Source of the DNA: Natronoflexus pectinivorans
GTDB taxonomy: Bacteria > Bacteroidota > Bacteroidia > Bacteroidales > Marinilabiliaceae
DNA: 64,000 bases
Assembly: GCF_004345615.1 (NCBI RefSeq)
Contig: NZ_SLWK01000001.1
Coordinates: 806,001 to 870,000 of the forward strand
Direction of reading: 5' to 3'
The notes beneath the pieces were generated by a model. The model worked only from the letters and a program-made list of their open reading frames with translations. It did no database searches and had not been told where the DNA came from. The position numbers and the translations under genes were made by a program. Positions 8,972 to 17,218 of this stretch are shown here, one piece after another (the stretch's first letter is position 1; the number at the start of each line of letters is the position of its first letter).

Positions 8972-9709
8972 TTAAACAGATGAATTTGTTTTCAGTTTTT
9001 CTTCAAATTCCTTTGGGCCAATGGCTTTTTCGTTTCTGAATGAACCGCTGGCGGTTCTCACCAGTCCCGAAAGGTATGCACCTGAGTTAAGCGATTTGCC
9101 TAAATCGTGTGCAAAGGAACGTATGTATGTTCCTTTGGAACATACAATCCGAATAACTGCTTCAGAATCCTTATAACTTATCAGTTCGATTTCATGAACC
9201 TCAATTTCGCGCTGCGACATGGCAACCTCTTTACCCTTACGGGCATGCTCATACGCTCTTTGTCCGTTAACTTTTATGGCTGAAAAAAGAGGGGGCGTTT
9301 GTAATTGCTTCCCTAAAAAACTTTTCAACGCTTCTTTTACCAGTGCCTCGCTAACGTGGCTGCAATCATATTTACTGTCAATTTCGGTTTCCAGATCGTA
9401 CGATGGTCTTGTGGCTCCAAATTTCACATGCGCTACGTACTCCTTATCCATTCCGGTAAACATGGGAATCTGTTTGGTTGCTTTACCGGTGCACAATACC
9501 AGCAGGCCTGTTGCCAACGGATCCAGAGTTCCTGCATGTCCCACTTTTATTTTTCTGATTCCCAGATGGGTTCTGAAAAGAATCCGTATTTTGTTTACCA
9601 CATCAAATGATGACCAAGTGAGTGGTTTATCAATCAACAGCACGATTCCTTCCTTGTAATCTTCGGCGCTATAGCTCTCTTCGGGATTAAATACCCTGAT
9701 GTTTTCCAT
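8972..9709 (-). CDS. truB: tRNA pseudouridine(55) synthase
   Basis: The 245-residue protein has the TruB catalytic motif GHAGTLDPLATGLLV with the nucleophilic Asp, the KxTKQIPMFTGMDKEY segment, QTPPLFSAIKVNGQRAYE, and CSKGTYIRSFAHDLG. All are hallmarks of the bacterial family. It isomerises U55 in the T-loop of tRNAs. The length is short (E. coli TruB is about 314), consistent with the Bacteroidota form lacking the extra C-terminal PUA-like extension. It starts 13 bp after the uppP stop, so the two are tightly coupled. Confidence 0.96.
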   Translation of the reverse strand: MENIRVFNPEESYSAEDYKEGIVLLIDKPLTWSSFDVVNKIRILFRTHLGIRKIKVGHAGTLDPLATGLLVLCTGKATKQIPMFTGMDKEYVAHVKFGATRPSYDLETEIDSKYDCSHVSEALVKEALKSFLGKQLQTPPLFSAIKVNGQRAYEHARKGKEVAMSQREIEVHEIELISYKDSEAVIRIVCSKGTYIRSFAHDLGKSLNSGAYLSGLVRTASGSFRNEKAIGPKEFEEKLKTNSSV

Positions 9710-9722
9710 TCAATAAATCCTT

Positions 9723-10535
9723 CTACAATAAACTGCCTGTTATAGCTATTGCAGCAACTATGGCGCAATAGATGGCAAAATAAATAAGTTTGCCTTTTTT
9801 CACGATGTTGATCATCCATTTACAGGCAAATAATCCGGCTAAAAATGCTGCAACAAATCCTATAAGCAGCACTCCAAAACCAAGCCCTTGTAAAGCAGGA
9901 TCGCTTGCCGGAGTCTCTTTTAATGAGCTGATGACGCTGAGAAAATTCTCCCCAAGAATTGGTATCAGCACCATCAAAAATGAGAAACGTGCCATTTCGC
10001 TGCGCTTGTTGCCCAGCAACAAGCCTGTGGCAATGGTGGCTCCTGAACGGGAAATTCCCGGCATGACTGCAATTGTCTGAGCAATGCCAATAATAAATGC
10101 ATCCCGATAGGAAATATCCCTGTTTCCCGATTTTTTATAATAGGCAAAGGCTAAAAGTGAGGCGGTTACCAACAGCATAAGCCCCACAATAAGCAGGATG
10201 TTTGGTGCATCAAATACCGCTTCTACCTGATCCTTAAAAAAGAGGCCAACAATGGCAATGGGAATCATGGATACGGCAATTTTTGAAATATACTGGGTCT
10301 CATCGTTCCACTTAAAACGGAACAAGCCCATTATAAGATTGGCAATATCCTGTCTGAAAACTACCAATGTGCTGAGCACGGTGGCGCCGTGTACCAATAC
10401 GGTGAAATAGAGATTTTCTGTGGTTTCAACCCCAAGTAGATGTTTTCCCAGTTCTAAATGACCACTGCTGCTTACCGGTAAAAATTCTGTTAAACCTTGA
10501 ATGATGCCAAGTATGAGCGCTTCAATCCAATTCAT
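9723..10535 (-). CDS. uppP: undecaprenyl-diphosphatase (BacA family)
   Basis: The 270-residue polytopic membrane protein carries both UppP signatures: [16 protein letters not shown] near the N-terminus and [14 protein letters not shown] in the middle. About eight hydrophobic segments are visible. It dephosphorylates undecaprenyl pyrophosphate on the outer face of the cytoplasmic membrane to recycle the lipid carrier for peptidoglycan and polysaccharide assembly. It lies between DUF3098 and truB on one strand. A 12-bp-stem hairpin precedes it in the intergenic gap. Confidence 0.96.
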   Translation of the reverse strand: MNWIEALILGIIQGLTEFLPVSSSGHLELGKHLLGVETTENLYFTVLVHGATVLSTLVVFRQDIANLIMGLFRFKWNDETQYISKIAVSMIPIAIVGLFFKDQVEAVFDAPNILLIVGLMLLVTASLLAFAYYKKSGNRDISYRDAFIIGIAQTIAVMPGISRSGATIATGLLLGNKRSEMARFSFLMVLIPILGENFLSVISSLKETPASDPALQGLGFGVLLIGFVAAFLAGLFACKWMINIVKKGKLIYFAIYCAIVAAIAITGSLL

Positions 10536-10571
10536 AAAATGAGTACTTTGTGGTTTTAGATAATGATGTCA

Positions 10572-10599
10572 TTAAATGAACACGTAGGTGTTCATTTAA
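10572..10599. repeat. perfect 12-bp-stem hairpin between DUF3098 and uppP
   Basis: Arms 10572-10583 and 10588-10599 are exact reverse complements around a GTAG loop. No U-run follows on either strand, so this is not a standard terminator. It may stabilise or process the operon mRNA. Confidence 0.6.
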
Positions 10600-10612
10600 G
10601 ACTGTGTAGAAT

Positions 10613-10912
10613 TTATTTTTTCTTTTTCTTATCCACCTCAGGTTTTTTCATGATGGCATAAATGGCAAAAACAAAACCTGCCAAAGCGGTCATGGGGCCT
10701 AAAGTAACTCTTCTGAAGTCAAATATTTTGTCACTAAAAACATTCGGATCGTCGCTTCCTCCTCCGGTCATTATTATGAAACCAAGAACGATGAGGCCAA
10801 AAGCAATGGCCAGATACTTGTAGTTTTCTTTATCCAGCGGCATCTCAAGTTTGCCGGCTGTTTTCTCTTTTTTTAAACTCTCTTTTTTCGACATGTCTTC
10901 CGGTTTTTTCAA
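10613..10912 (-). CDS. DUF3098 family small membrane protein
   Basis: The 99-residue protein has a charged N-terminus and two hydrophobic helices (about 30-50 and 72-92) with GGGSDDPNVFSDKIFDFRR between them, then a poly-Lys tail. This matches DUF3098, a Bacteroidota family nearly always found next to ftsX. It overlaps the ftsX stop by 4 bp (10909-10912), indicating translational coupling. The function is unknown; the conserved neighbourhood suggests a role connected with cell envelope growth or division, which is inference. Confidence 0.88.
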   Translation of the reverse strand: MKKPEDMSKKESLKKEKTAGKLEMPLDKENYKYLAIAFGLIVLGFIIMTGGGSDDPNVFSDKIFDFRRVTLGPMTALAGFVFAIYAIMKKPEVDKKKKK

Positions 10913-11778
10913 TAATAGAGTTGATCGGTTTTTAGCCTCAGGTATTTGTTAACTGCAAAAAATGTTGAGATGAACGTAATCATCAACCCTAATATGATGA
11001 CAATTAAAAACAGTAAACCTATTAGCAGGATATTGGAAAATCCAATGACTCCGTCCAGTTCGTTGCTGAGGCCGTAAATCATGAGTGACAACAACACAAT
11101 GGCCACCGTTGAGCCGGCCAGACCATGAAGCAGGCTTTTCCATAAAAACGGCCGCCGGATAAATCCCTTTGTGGCTCCTACCAGCTGCATGGTTTTTATT
11201 AAAAATCGCTTTGAGTATACAGACAGCCTGATGGTGTTGTTGATAAGTGCAATACTGATGACCATCAGCAAAAGGCTGAAAACACCAAGCACCATGGTAA
11301 TTTTCCGTATGTTCTCGTTGATGGCATCCAACAGGTTTTTTTGGTAATAAACCTCTTTTACCTGCGGGAAGCTCATGATTTGAGCCTCGATGCGAGCCAT
11401 GCTATCAGGATTGGCCCACTGAGCGGCCAATTTAACTTCAATGGATGCCAAAAGCGGGTTATAACCCAGGAATTCAACAAAATCTTCGCCCAACTCCTCT
11501 CTAAGTGCGTCGGCTGCCTGGTCTTTGTTGATGTATTCGGCCACCCTAACATAGGGAGCTGCATTTAAGATGGTCTGAAGCCGCACAACTTCAGCTTCGC
11601 GGGCATTATCATTTATCAGGACGGTAAAACCAAGATTTTCCTTGATATAGGTAGAAAGCCTGTTGGCGTTGAGAAACAGGAATCCGATGATGCCAAGCAA
11701 AAACAGAACCAGTGAAATACTGATTATGGTGGTGGCATAAGAACTCCGCAATTTTCTCCTGGCAATGGAACTACTCAT
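10909..11778 (-). CDS. ftsX: cell division protein FtsX (ABC transporter permease family)
   Basis: The 289-residue protein has the FtsX layout: one N-terminal transmembrane segment (about 18-40), a periplasmic domain of about 120 residues, then three membrane segments at about 165-190, 212-235 and 255-280. LIKTMQLVGATKGFIRRPFL is the conserved cytoplasmic loop of the family. Together with FtsE it regulates septal peptidoglycan hydrolases. FtsE is not adjacent, which is common in Bacteroidota. This is the promoter-proximal gene of the ftsX-DUF3098-uppP-truB-queA group. Confidence 0.94.
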   Translation of the reverse strand: MSSSIARRKLRSSYATTIISISLVLFLLGIIGFLFLNANRLSTYIKENLGFTVLINDNAREAEVVRLQTILNAAPYVRVAEYINKDQAADALREELGEDFVEFLGYNPLLASIEVKLAAQWANPDSMARIEAQIMSFPQVKEVYYQKNLLDAINENIRKITMVLGVFSLLLMVISIALINNTIRLSVYSKRFLIKTMQLVGATKGFIRRPFLWKSLLHGLAGSTVAIVLLSLMIYGLSNELDGVIGFSNILLIGLLFLIVIILGLMITFISTFFAVNKYLRLKTDQLYY

Positions 11779-11923
11779 ATTTTTTACCCGTTTTGATCAC
11801 AAAAGGACATACTCATCTCAAATTAGTCGCAAATATAGTATAATTGCGGTAACATTCAAGAAATAACAGCCTTGGATTCATCTTAAATTAGGTTAAAATT
11901 GTGGAATCATAGGTAATGGCTTG

Positions 11924-11969
11924 TGCAGATTTTCGTTAGTGCACACGTGTGCACTAACGAAAATCTGCA
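11924..11969. repeat. perfect 46-bp palindrome
   Basis: Positions 11924-11946 and 11947-11969 are exact reverse complements, with no unpaired loop; the centre is GTGCACACGTGTGCAC. A short T-run occurs about 8 bp after it on the + strand. It lies about 145 bp upstream of ftsX in the 565-bp gap before the GH115 gene. No gene is seen in the gap. The sequence could be a bidirectional terminator or a hairpin element related in style to 38298-38349. Confidence 0.75.
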
Positions 11970-12033
11970 TAATGATGTGTTTTTTAAGTAACTATTGCCC
12001 GGCTAAGCTTTTTTGTTATGATATTCATGCAAT

Positions 12034-12170
12034 AGATTTCTCGCTTCGCTCGAAATGACAGGCTGTTACGTTGTGAGAGTTTAGGGGGTGATGGCGGCGA
12101 AGCCGCCATCACTCCCTAAACCGTTTTAGCTTCCTGAAAGTTTTGTCATTTAGAGCAATGCGAGAAATCT
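12034..12170. repeat. nested inverted-repeat element (REP/MITE-like), 137 bp
   Basis: Outer arms 12034-12060 and 12144-12170 are 27 bp each and pair with three mismatches; they begin AGATTTCTCGC. Inside lies a second hairpin with 20-bp arms (12079-12098 and 12102-12121), a GAA loop and one G-T wobble. Two nested inverted repeats with no coding potential fit a non-autonomous repeat element. A fragment resembling the outer arm (GCGAGAAATCT) recurs near 19826 in another gap. Sequences like the outer arm are, from memory, scattered through many Bacteroidota genomes. Confidence 0.7.
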
Positions 12171-12343
12171 ATATTAATTAGTCGGCCAGTGGAGATTTTT
12201 AATTTTCTTATAATTATCGAATAATTGTAAATCATTTCAATTATTTTAGCTTTCTAAATTGTTCAAAATGCGTTGTTTGGTGCTAATGGTGCAAACGCAT
12301 CAGCGTGTTATTTAGATGTTTGATGTTAACACTAAAGCTTTTT

Positions 12344-15241
12344 ATGATGAAATTATTGTCCACTACTCTTTTGTTTGGTTTGCTGACCTGTTCTGTAATT
12401 ACAGGGATGGCTGAAAATAATTATTATGTATCTGAGAAAAAGGGGTCGGGATATTTTGTTTTAACCGATTTGGAAAATACAGCATCCTTGTTGGTTAACT
12501 CCGATGATTTTCCGGCAGTTACCAGAGCGTTTGGTGATTTGCAGATGGATATATACAGGGTAACCGGAAGAAAACCGGAATTGAAATATGATGAGATTTC
12601 TTCTGCAAAATATGCAGTCATTGCCGGGACATTAGGCCAAAGCAAGTTGATTGATGATTTGGTTGCACGAGGGGTTATTAACAAACAAGAGCTAGATGGA
12701 AAATGGGAAAAATTCATCATAAAAACAGTTGAAAATCCTTTTCCCGGGATAGAGAATGCGCTGATTATCGCCGGAAGCGACAGAAGGGGAACTGTTTTTG
12801 GCATCTATGATATTTCTGAAAAAATAGGTGTTTCACCATGGTACTACTGGGCCGACGTTCCAATTAAGAAGAAAGAGAGAATATATATTAAACCAGGAAC
12901 CTATACTGATGGAGAACCTGTTGTTAAGTACAGAGGCATTTTTATCAACGATGAAGCTCCTGCACTGAGAAATTGGGCTATTGAGAATTTCGGAGATTTG
13001 AATCATCAATTTTATGCCACGGTATATGAATTACTGTTAAGAAGCAAAGCCAACTTCTTGTGGCCGGCCATGTGGCTTCCGTCCATGTTTTATGTAGATG
13101 ACCCTTTAAATCCTAAGGTTGCAGATGAGTATGGAATTGTTATTTCCACTACGCATCATGAGCCCATGATGCGTGCACACAACGAGTGGAATCATTTTTA
13201 TGGCGGTGATTGGAACTACGAAACCAATAAGGAAAATCTTCAGGAATTTTGGCGGGAAGGGGTAGAACGCATTGGAGATTATGAGACTTTTGTCACAGTT
13301 GGAATGCGCGGTGATGGCGATTTGGCTATGACAGATGAAACAGCCACTGAACTACTGGAGACCATTATTGCCGATCAACGTGAAATCATAGCTGATGTAA
13401 CTGGCAAACCAGCCAATGAAACACCCCAGCTGTGGGCAATTTACAAAGAAGTTCAGGATTATTGGGATCAGGGAATGCGCGTTGATGACGATGTTCTTAT
13501 TTTACTTTGTAACGATAATTGGGGGAATGTCAGTCTTTTACCTAAGGCGGATGAACTGGATCATAAGGCAGGTTTTGGGATGTACTACCATTTCAATTAT
13601 GTTGGAGCACCTGTTTCATACAGATGGCATAATGTCACCCAGATTGAGCGGGTGTGGGAGCAAATGAAAATTACATACGATTTTGGTGTTAAAGAGTTGT
13701 GGTTGGTCAATGTGGGGGACATCAAACCCATGGAGTTTCCCATCAGCTTTTTTCTTGATTTTGCATGGAATCCGGAAGCAATTCAGGCCGGTGATCTCCC
13801 AAATTATTACATAAAGTGGGCACAACGGAAGTTTGGAGATACCCATAAACATGATATTGCAGAGCTTATAGCGCTTTATACAAAATATAATGCTCGCAGA
13901 ACCCATGAAATGTTATCACCGGAAATTTACAGCCTCGAAAATTATAGGGAAGCAGACCGGATTGTTGATGATTTCAGATTGTTATTGGAAAGAAGCAGGA
14001 AAATCTATGAACAGATGCCTGAAACGCATAAATCAGCATTTTATCAATTGGTGCTTTCACCAATTGAGATGAGCAGCAACCTTAATGAACTCTATGTTAC
14101 AGCTGCAAAAAACAGACTTTATGCCTTTCAGGGACGTGCTTCCACAAACATTTATGTGGATAAGGTGAAAGATCTATTTTTCAAGGATGACAAACTGACC
14201 CGTCAGTTTCACGAAGATTTGGAAAACGGCAAATGGAACCACATGATGTCGCAGAACCGCATTGGATATACCAGTTGGAATCATCCCCGGGCTAATATAA
14301 TGCCGGCCGTATCATACATCCATACACCGGATAGCCCTCAACTTGGGTTTGAGGTTGAGTATGGCTCCAATCCTGTATGGGCAGGTTTCAGTATTGAAGG
14401 AGAACCAACGTTTAGTGATAGTTTTTCTAAATTTGACCCCTATAATCAACAGAATTACTATGTTGAGATATTCAACATGGGTGAAGGAACTTTAAACTAC
14501 TCCATTGAGGCAAAAAACGATTGGATAAAACTATCCGGTAAAGGAGGCAGCATAGAGTTCGATGAAAGGGTTTATGTAACGATTGATTGGGATAAAGTTC
14601 CAGATGGGAACCCGGTAGGAGAAATATTGATAAAAGGAGCCGGAAAGGAATATGTGGTAAAGGTTCCTGTCAGGAATGTTTTGCCAAAGGCGTACGGGTT
14701 TGTGGAAAACAATGGAGTTGTTTCAATAGGAGCGGCCAATTATACCAATAAGTTCGATTCAGAGGAACTTTACTGGACTGTTGTACCGAATCTTGGTCGT
14801 GAATGCTCCTCAATCATAATTGAGCCATTTAATTCTCCATCTCAATCCATTGGGGAGAACTCTCCCAGGGTGGAATATGAATTTACACTATTTGATGCAG
14901 GAGAGATCATTGTTGAGGCATATCTTTCGCCAACACAGGATTTCAAAAAGCAGGGCGGTTTGAAATTTGCCATTTCTATTAATGATGAGGAGCCGCAAAT
15001 TATTAATATGAATGAAGGTGAAATTGTCCCCGATTATAAATATGCAGATTGGTGGATGCAATCGGTTGGTGACCAGATAAAAATTAAATCCACCCGACAT
15101 CACATCACTGAGCCCGGAAAACAAACTCTTAGGTTGTGGATGATTGATACCGGAATTGTTTTTCAAAAATTTGTAATCGATGCCGGAGGCTTAAGAGATT
15201 CATACTTAGGGCCGCCTGAAAGTAAGTATATCGGACGGTAG
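12344..15241 (+). CDS. glycoside hydrolase family 115 (xylan alpha-1,2-glucuronidase type), secreted
   Basis: The 965-residue protein has a signal peptide (residues 1 to about 25). Family landmarks are GTVFGIYDISEKIGVSPWYYWADVP, the long catalytic core with NDEAPALRNWA, LLRSKANFLWPAMW, STTHHEPMMRAHNEW, TVGMRGDGD and LCNDNWGNVSLLP, and C-terminal beta-rich domains (about 680-965). GH115 enzymes remove glucuronic or 4-O-methylglucuronic acid side chains from xylan. The start at 12344 is chosen because MMKLLSTTLLFG begins a proper signal peptide; an upstream in-frame ATG at 12305 lacks this logic. No SusC/SusD pair, xylanase or regulator is adjacent, so it is an orphan. The reading frame would run straight into the downstream deacetylase remnant but for the TAG at 15239. 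Confidence 0.93.
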   Translation: MMKLLSTTLLFGLLTCSVITGMAENNYYVSEKKGSGYFVLTDLENTASLLVNSDDFPAVTRAFGDLQMDIYRVTGRKPELKYDEISSAKYAVIAGTLGQSKLIDDLVARGVINKQELDGKWEKFIIKTVENPFPGIENALIIAGSDRRGTVFGIYDISEKIGVSPWYYWADVPIKKKERIYIKPGTYTDGEPVVKYRGIFINDEAPALRNWAIENFGDLNHQFYATVYELLLRSKANFLWPAMWLPSMFYVDDPLNPKVADEYGIVISTTHHEPMMRAHNEWNHFYGGDWNYETNKENLQEFWREGVERIGDYETFVTVGMRGDGDLAMTDETATELLETIIADQREIIADVTGKPANETPQLWAIYKEVQDYWDQGMRVDDDVLILLCNDNWGNVSLLPKADELDHKAGFGMYYHFNYVGAPVSYRWHNVTQIERVWEQMKITYDFGVKELWLVNVGDIKPMEFPISFFLDFAWNPEAIQAGDLPNYYIKWAQRKFGDTHKHDIAELIALYTKYNARRTHEMLSPEIYSLENYREADRIVDDFRLLLERSRKIYEQMPETHKSAFYQLVLSPIEMSSNLNELYVTAAKNRLYAFQGRASTNIYVDKVKDLFFKDDKLTRQFHEDLENGKWNHMMSQNRIGYTSWNHPRANIMPAVSYIHTPDSPQLGFEVEYGSNPVWAGFSIEGEPTFSDSFSKFDPYNQQNYYVEIFNMGEGTLNYSIEAKNDWIKLSGKGGSIEFDERVYVTIDWDKVPDGNPVGEILIKGAGKEYVVKVPVRNVLPKAYGFVENNGVVSIGAANYTNKFDSEELYWTVVPNLGRECSSIIIEPFNSPSQSIGENSPRVEYEFTLFDAGEIIVEAYLSPTQDFKKQGGLKFAISINDEEPQIINMNEGEIVPDYKYADWWMQSVGDQIKIKSTRHHITEPGKQTLRLWMIDTGIVFQKFVIDAGGLRDSYLGPPESKYIGR

Positions 15242-15250
15242 CAATTCAGA

Positions 15251-16120
15251 AATGCATACGCCCCCCGTTCTGTAAACCAATTTTCCAAAGATTTAGATTA
15301 TTTATGCAAACATTATGAACCTGTAAGCATTGAGCATCTCTATCATAATTTAATATCGCGAAAACCAGCATCAAAAATATTTCATTTAACCTTTGACGAC
15401 GGATTGAGTGAGATTTATCATGAAACGATTCCCATTCTTGAAAAGAAAGGAATACCGGCAACCATATTTCTTAATACCGGTTTTATTGATAATAAGAAGA
15501 TGTTTTATCGATTCAAATCCAGTCTTGTCATTGAATCAATTAAAGGGCAGAACGGAGTTGATGTCCTTTTTAAAATAGCGAAGGCTTTAAATGTTCCCTC
15601 GGGATGTGAAATATAGTCAACGCACTTGACGATACACAGATTAATATCATCAACAACCTGGTTTCTATATTGAATATCGACATTGCTAACTATCTTAAAA
15701 AGGAGCAGCCTTATATGAACAGGGAACAGGTTTCTGATTTAATTAAGCGAGGTTTCAATGTTGGAGCACACAGTGTTAACCATCCTCATTTCTTTAATTT
15801 GACAATGGCAGAGCAAAAACTGGAGGTGTTAGATTGCTTTTAGTATTTACAGGAACAATTTGGAATAACAGAGAAATACTTTTCTTTTCCATTTTCAGAT
15901 GAAGGATTGCCAAAACGGTTTTTTTGATAGGCTATACAATGATCTGGGCTGTAAATTAACTTTTGGGACATCCGGTCTGGTCAAGGATGTCTCGCCTTTT
16001 CACCAGCATCGAGTTTCTATGGAGGTCAGAAATGCCTCAGCAGGTTCAATTCTTAAACGGAAATATATGTTTTACCTATTTAATTCGTTTTTGAGCAGAA
16101 ATCAAATCCACCGAAGGTAG
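15251..16120 (+). pseudogene. polysaccharide deacetylase (NodB-like) pseudogene
   Basis: Conceptual translation in three pieces gives one recognisable deacetylase. The first is 15251-15613 with FHLTFDDGLSEIYHETIPIL and KKGIPATIFLNTGF, ending at a TAG at 15614. The second, in another frame, is from about 15616 with LIKRGFNVGAHSVNHPHF, which contains the H-x3-H metal motif. It is interrupted by an in-frame TAG at 15841 and resumes with ITEKYFSFPFSDEGLPK. The third, in a third frame from about 15915, has FFDRLYNDLGCKLTFGTSGL and ends at 16120. There are thus at least two frameshifts, one nonsense codon and no start codon. The lesions are dispersed, so sequencing error is an unlikely sole explanation. 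An intact but different deacetylase lies at 18082. Confidence 0.85.
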
Positions 16121-16326
16121 GTTTTACTGTTTATCTGTTGTTTGAAGAGAGACAGGAAGAATTTCTTTTAAATTAAAATGATTATTTACAAGTTGACTCT
16201 GTACTTAATCGGAAATTATTTTTCCAATTATCAATGAACAGCTTTTTTGTGAGGGTGTTTTTTGTGTATTTCATGCATTTTTTTGTTTATTAAGATTACG
16301 TTAGCAACAAGCCTAGAACGAAAACC

Positions 16327-16357
16327 TTGCATTTGACGTACTGATGTGTTATATTTG
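16327..16357 (+). promoter_or_regulatory. candidate Bacteroidota promoter for the vapBC-like operon
   Basis: TATATTTG at 16350-16357 matches the Bacteroidota -7 consensus TAnnTTTG exactly. TTG at 16327-16329 sits 20 bp upstream, as expected for the -33 element. The antitoxin ATG is 22 bp downstream of the -7 box, implying a short leader. Confidence 0.45.
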
Positions 16358-16379
16358 TACGTAGTTAAATGTGAAAATT

Positions 16380-16631
16380 ATGGAAACGAAATTAACATTG
16401 AGACTAAATGATAATGTTATCAAAAGAGCTAAAAATTATGCTCGCAGTCATAGGATTAGTCTTTCTAAGATGATTGAATCTTATCTTGATAGTATTACTA
16501 AGCAAAAAGAAGAAGAGAAAAAGATTCCAATTACTCCTCTTGTTGAGAGTTTGAGCGGTGTGATTAATTTGCCTGCTGACTTTGATTACAAAAAAGAATA
16601 CCGTGTTTTTTTGGAGGAAAAGTATAAATGA
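16380..16631 (+). CDS. VapB-like antitoxin, DUF6364 family
   Basis: The 83-residue protein starts METKLTLRLNDNVIKRAKNYA and continues SHRISLSKMIESYLDSI, a ribbon-helix-helix DNA-binding fold typical of DUF6364/VapB-type antitoxins. The C-terminal part (SLSGVINLPADFDYKKEY) would wrap and inhibit the toxin. ATG 16380 is preferred to an upstream GTG at 16371. Its stop overlaps the toxin start by ATGA at 16628-16631, giving translational coupling. Autoregulation is the usual mode. Confidence 0.85.
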   Translation: METKLTLRLNDNVIKRAKNYARSHRISLSKMIESYLDSITKQKEEEKKIPITPLVESLSGVINLPADFDYKKEYRVFLEEKYK

Positions 16632-17044
16632 AAAAACTATTCGTTGATACAAATATTGTAATTGATTTATTATCAAGGAGAGTCCCCTTTTTTGAAGAAG
16701 CCGCAGAATTATTTTCTCTTGCAGATAAAAAGCAAGTCGAATTATCAGTTTCATCCTTGACTATTGCAAATACCAGTTATGCATTGTTGAGACAAATGGA
16801 TTCGAATAAAGCGAAATCGGTTTTGAGGAAGCTTAGGTTGATACTTAAAGTTTTGCCATTAGATGATAAAATTATTGGATTGGCTTTAAATGACGAGACT
16901 TTTTCAGATTTTGAAGATGCACTTCAATACTTTACAGCAATTGAAGACGAGCAAGAATTGATTATTACTAGAAATCTTAAAGATTTCAAAAATTCAAAAT
17001 TGCCGACAATGACAGCTAAACAATTTATTGAAACGCTTGAATAA
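16628..17044 (+). CDS. PIN-domain toxin, VapC-like
   Basis: The 138-residue protein has the PIN-fold motifs: VDTNIVIDLL at the N-terminus with the first catalytic Asp, a central acidic helix, DFEDALQYFTAIE with clustered acidic residues, and ITRNLKDFK near the end. PIN toxins are Mg2+-dependent RNases that cut tRNA or rRNA. It overlaps the antitoxin by 4 bp. The pair is bracketed by GTTAGCAAC (16300-16308) and its reverse complement GTTGCTAAC (17050-17058), suggesting that the module moved as a unit. Confidence 0.88.
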   Translation: MKKLFVDTNIVIDLLSRRVPFFEEAAELFSLADKKQVELSVSSLTIANTSYALLRQMDSNKAKSVLRKLRLILKVLPLDDKIIGLALNDETFSDFEDALQYFTAIEDEQELIITRNLKDFKNSKLPTMTAKQFIETLE

Positions 17045-17049
17045 AGCCA

Positions 17050-17170
17050 GTTGCTAACATCGTACATAAAACATAGGGGGCTAGGCATTTACGATAAGCA
17101 TTCTGCCCCGCTCGAACTTTTACAATGGTAGACAATGATGACACCCGCAAACCTAAAGGTTTCATATACG
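17050..17170 (+). repeat. imperfect inverted-repeat element after vapC-like gene (attC-like candidate)
   Basis: CGTACATAAAAC (17061-17072) and GTTTCATATACG (17159-17170) form inverted arms matching 10 of 12 positions. They lie around a GC-richer centre containing GGGGGCTAGG and GCCCCGCTCG. GTTGCTAAC at 17050-17058 begins the element. The whole resembles, from memory, long imperfect palindromes that follow small cassette-like genes in Bacteroidota. The attC identity is unproven. Confidence 0.35.
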
Positions 17171-17218
17171 CAACCGGATATTTGATAAATTATGGTTTAA
17201 GTTTTTTCTATCGAAGTT

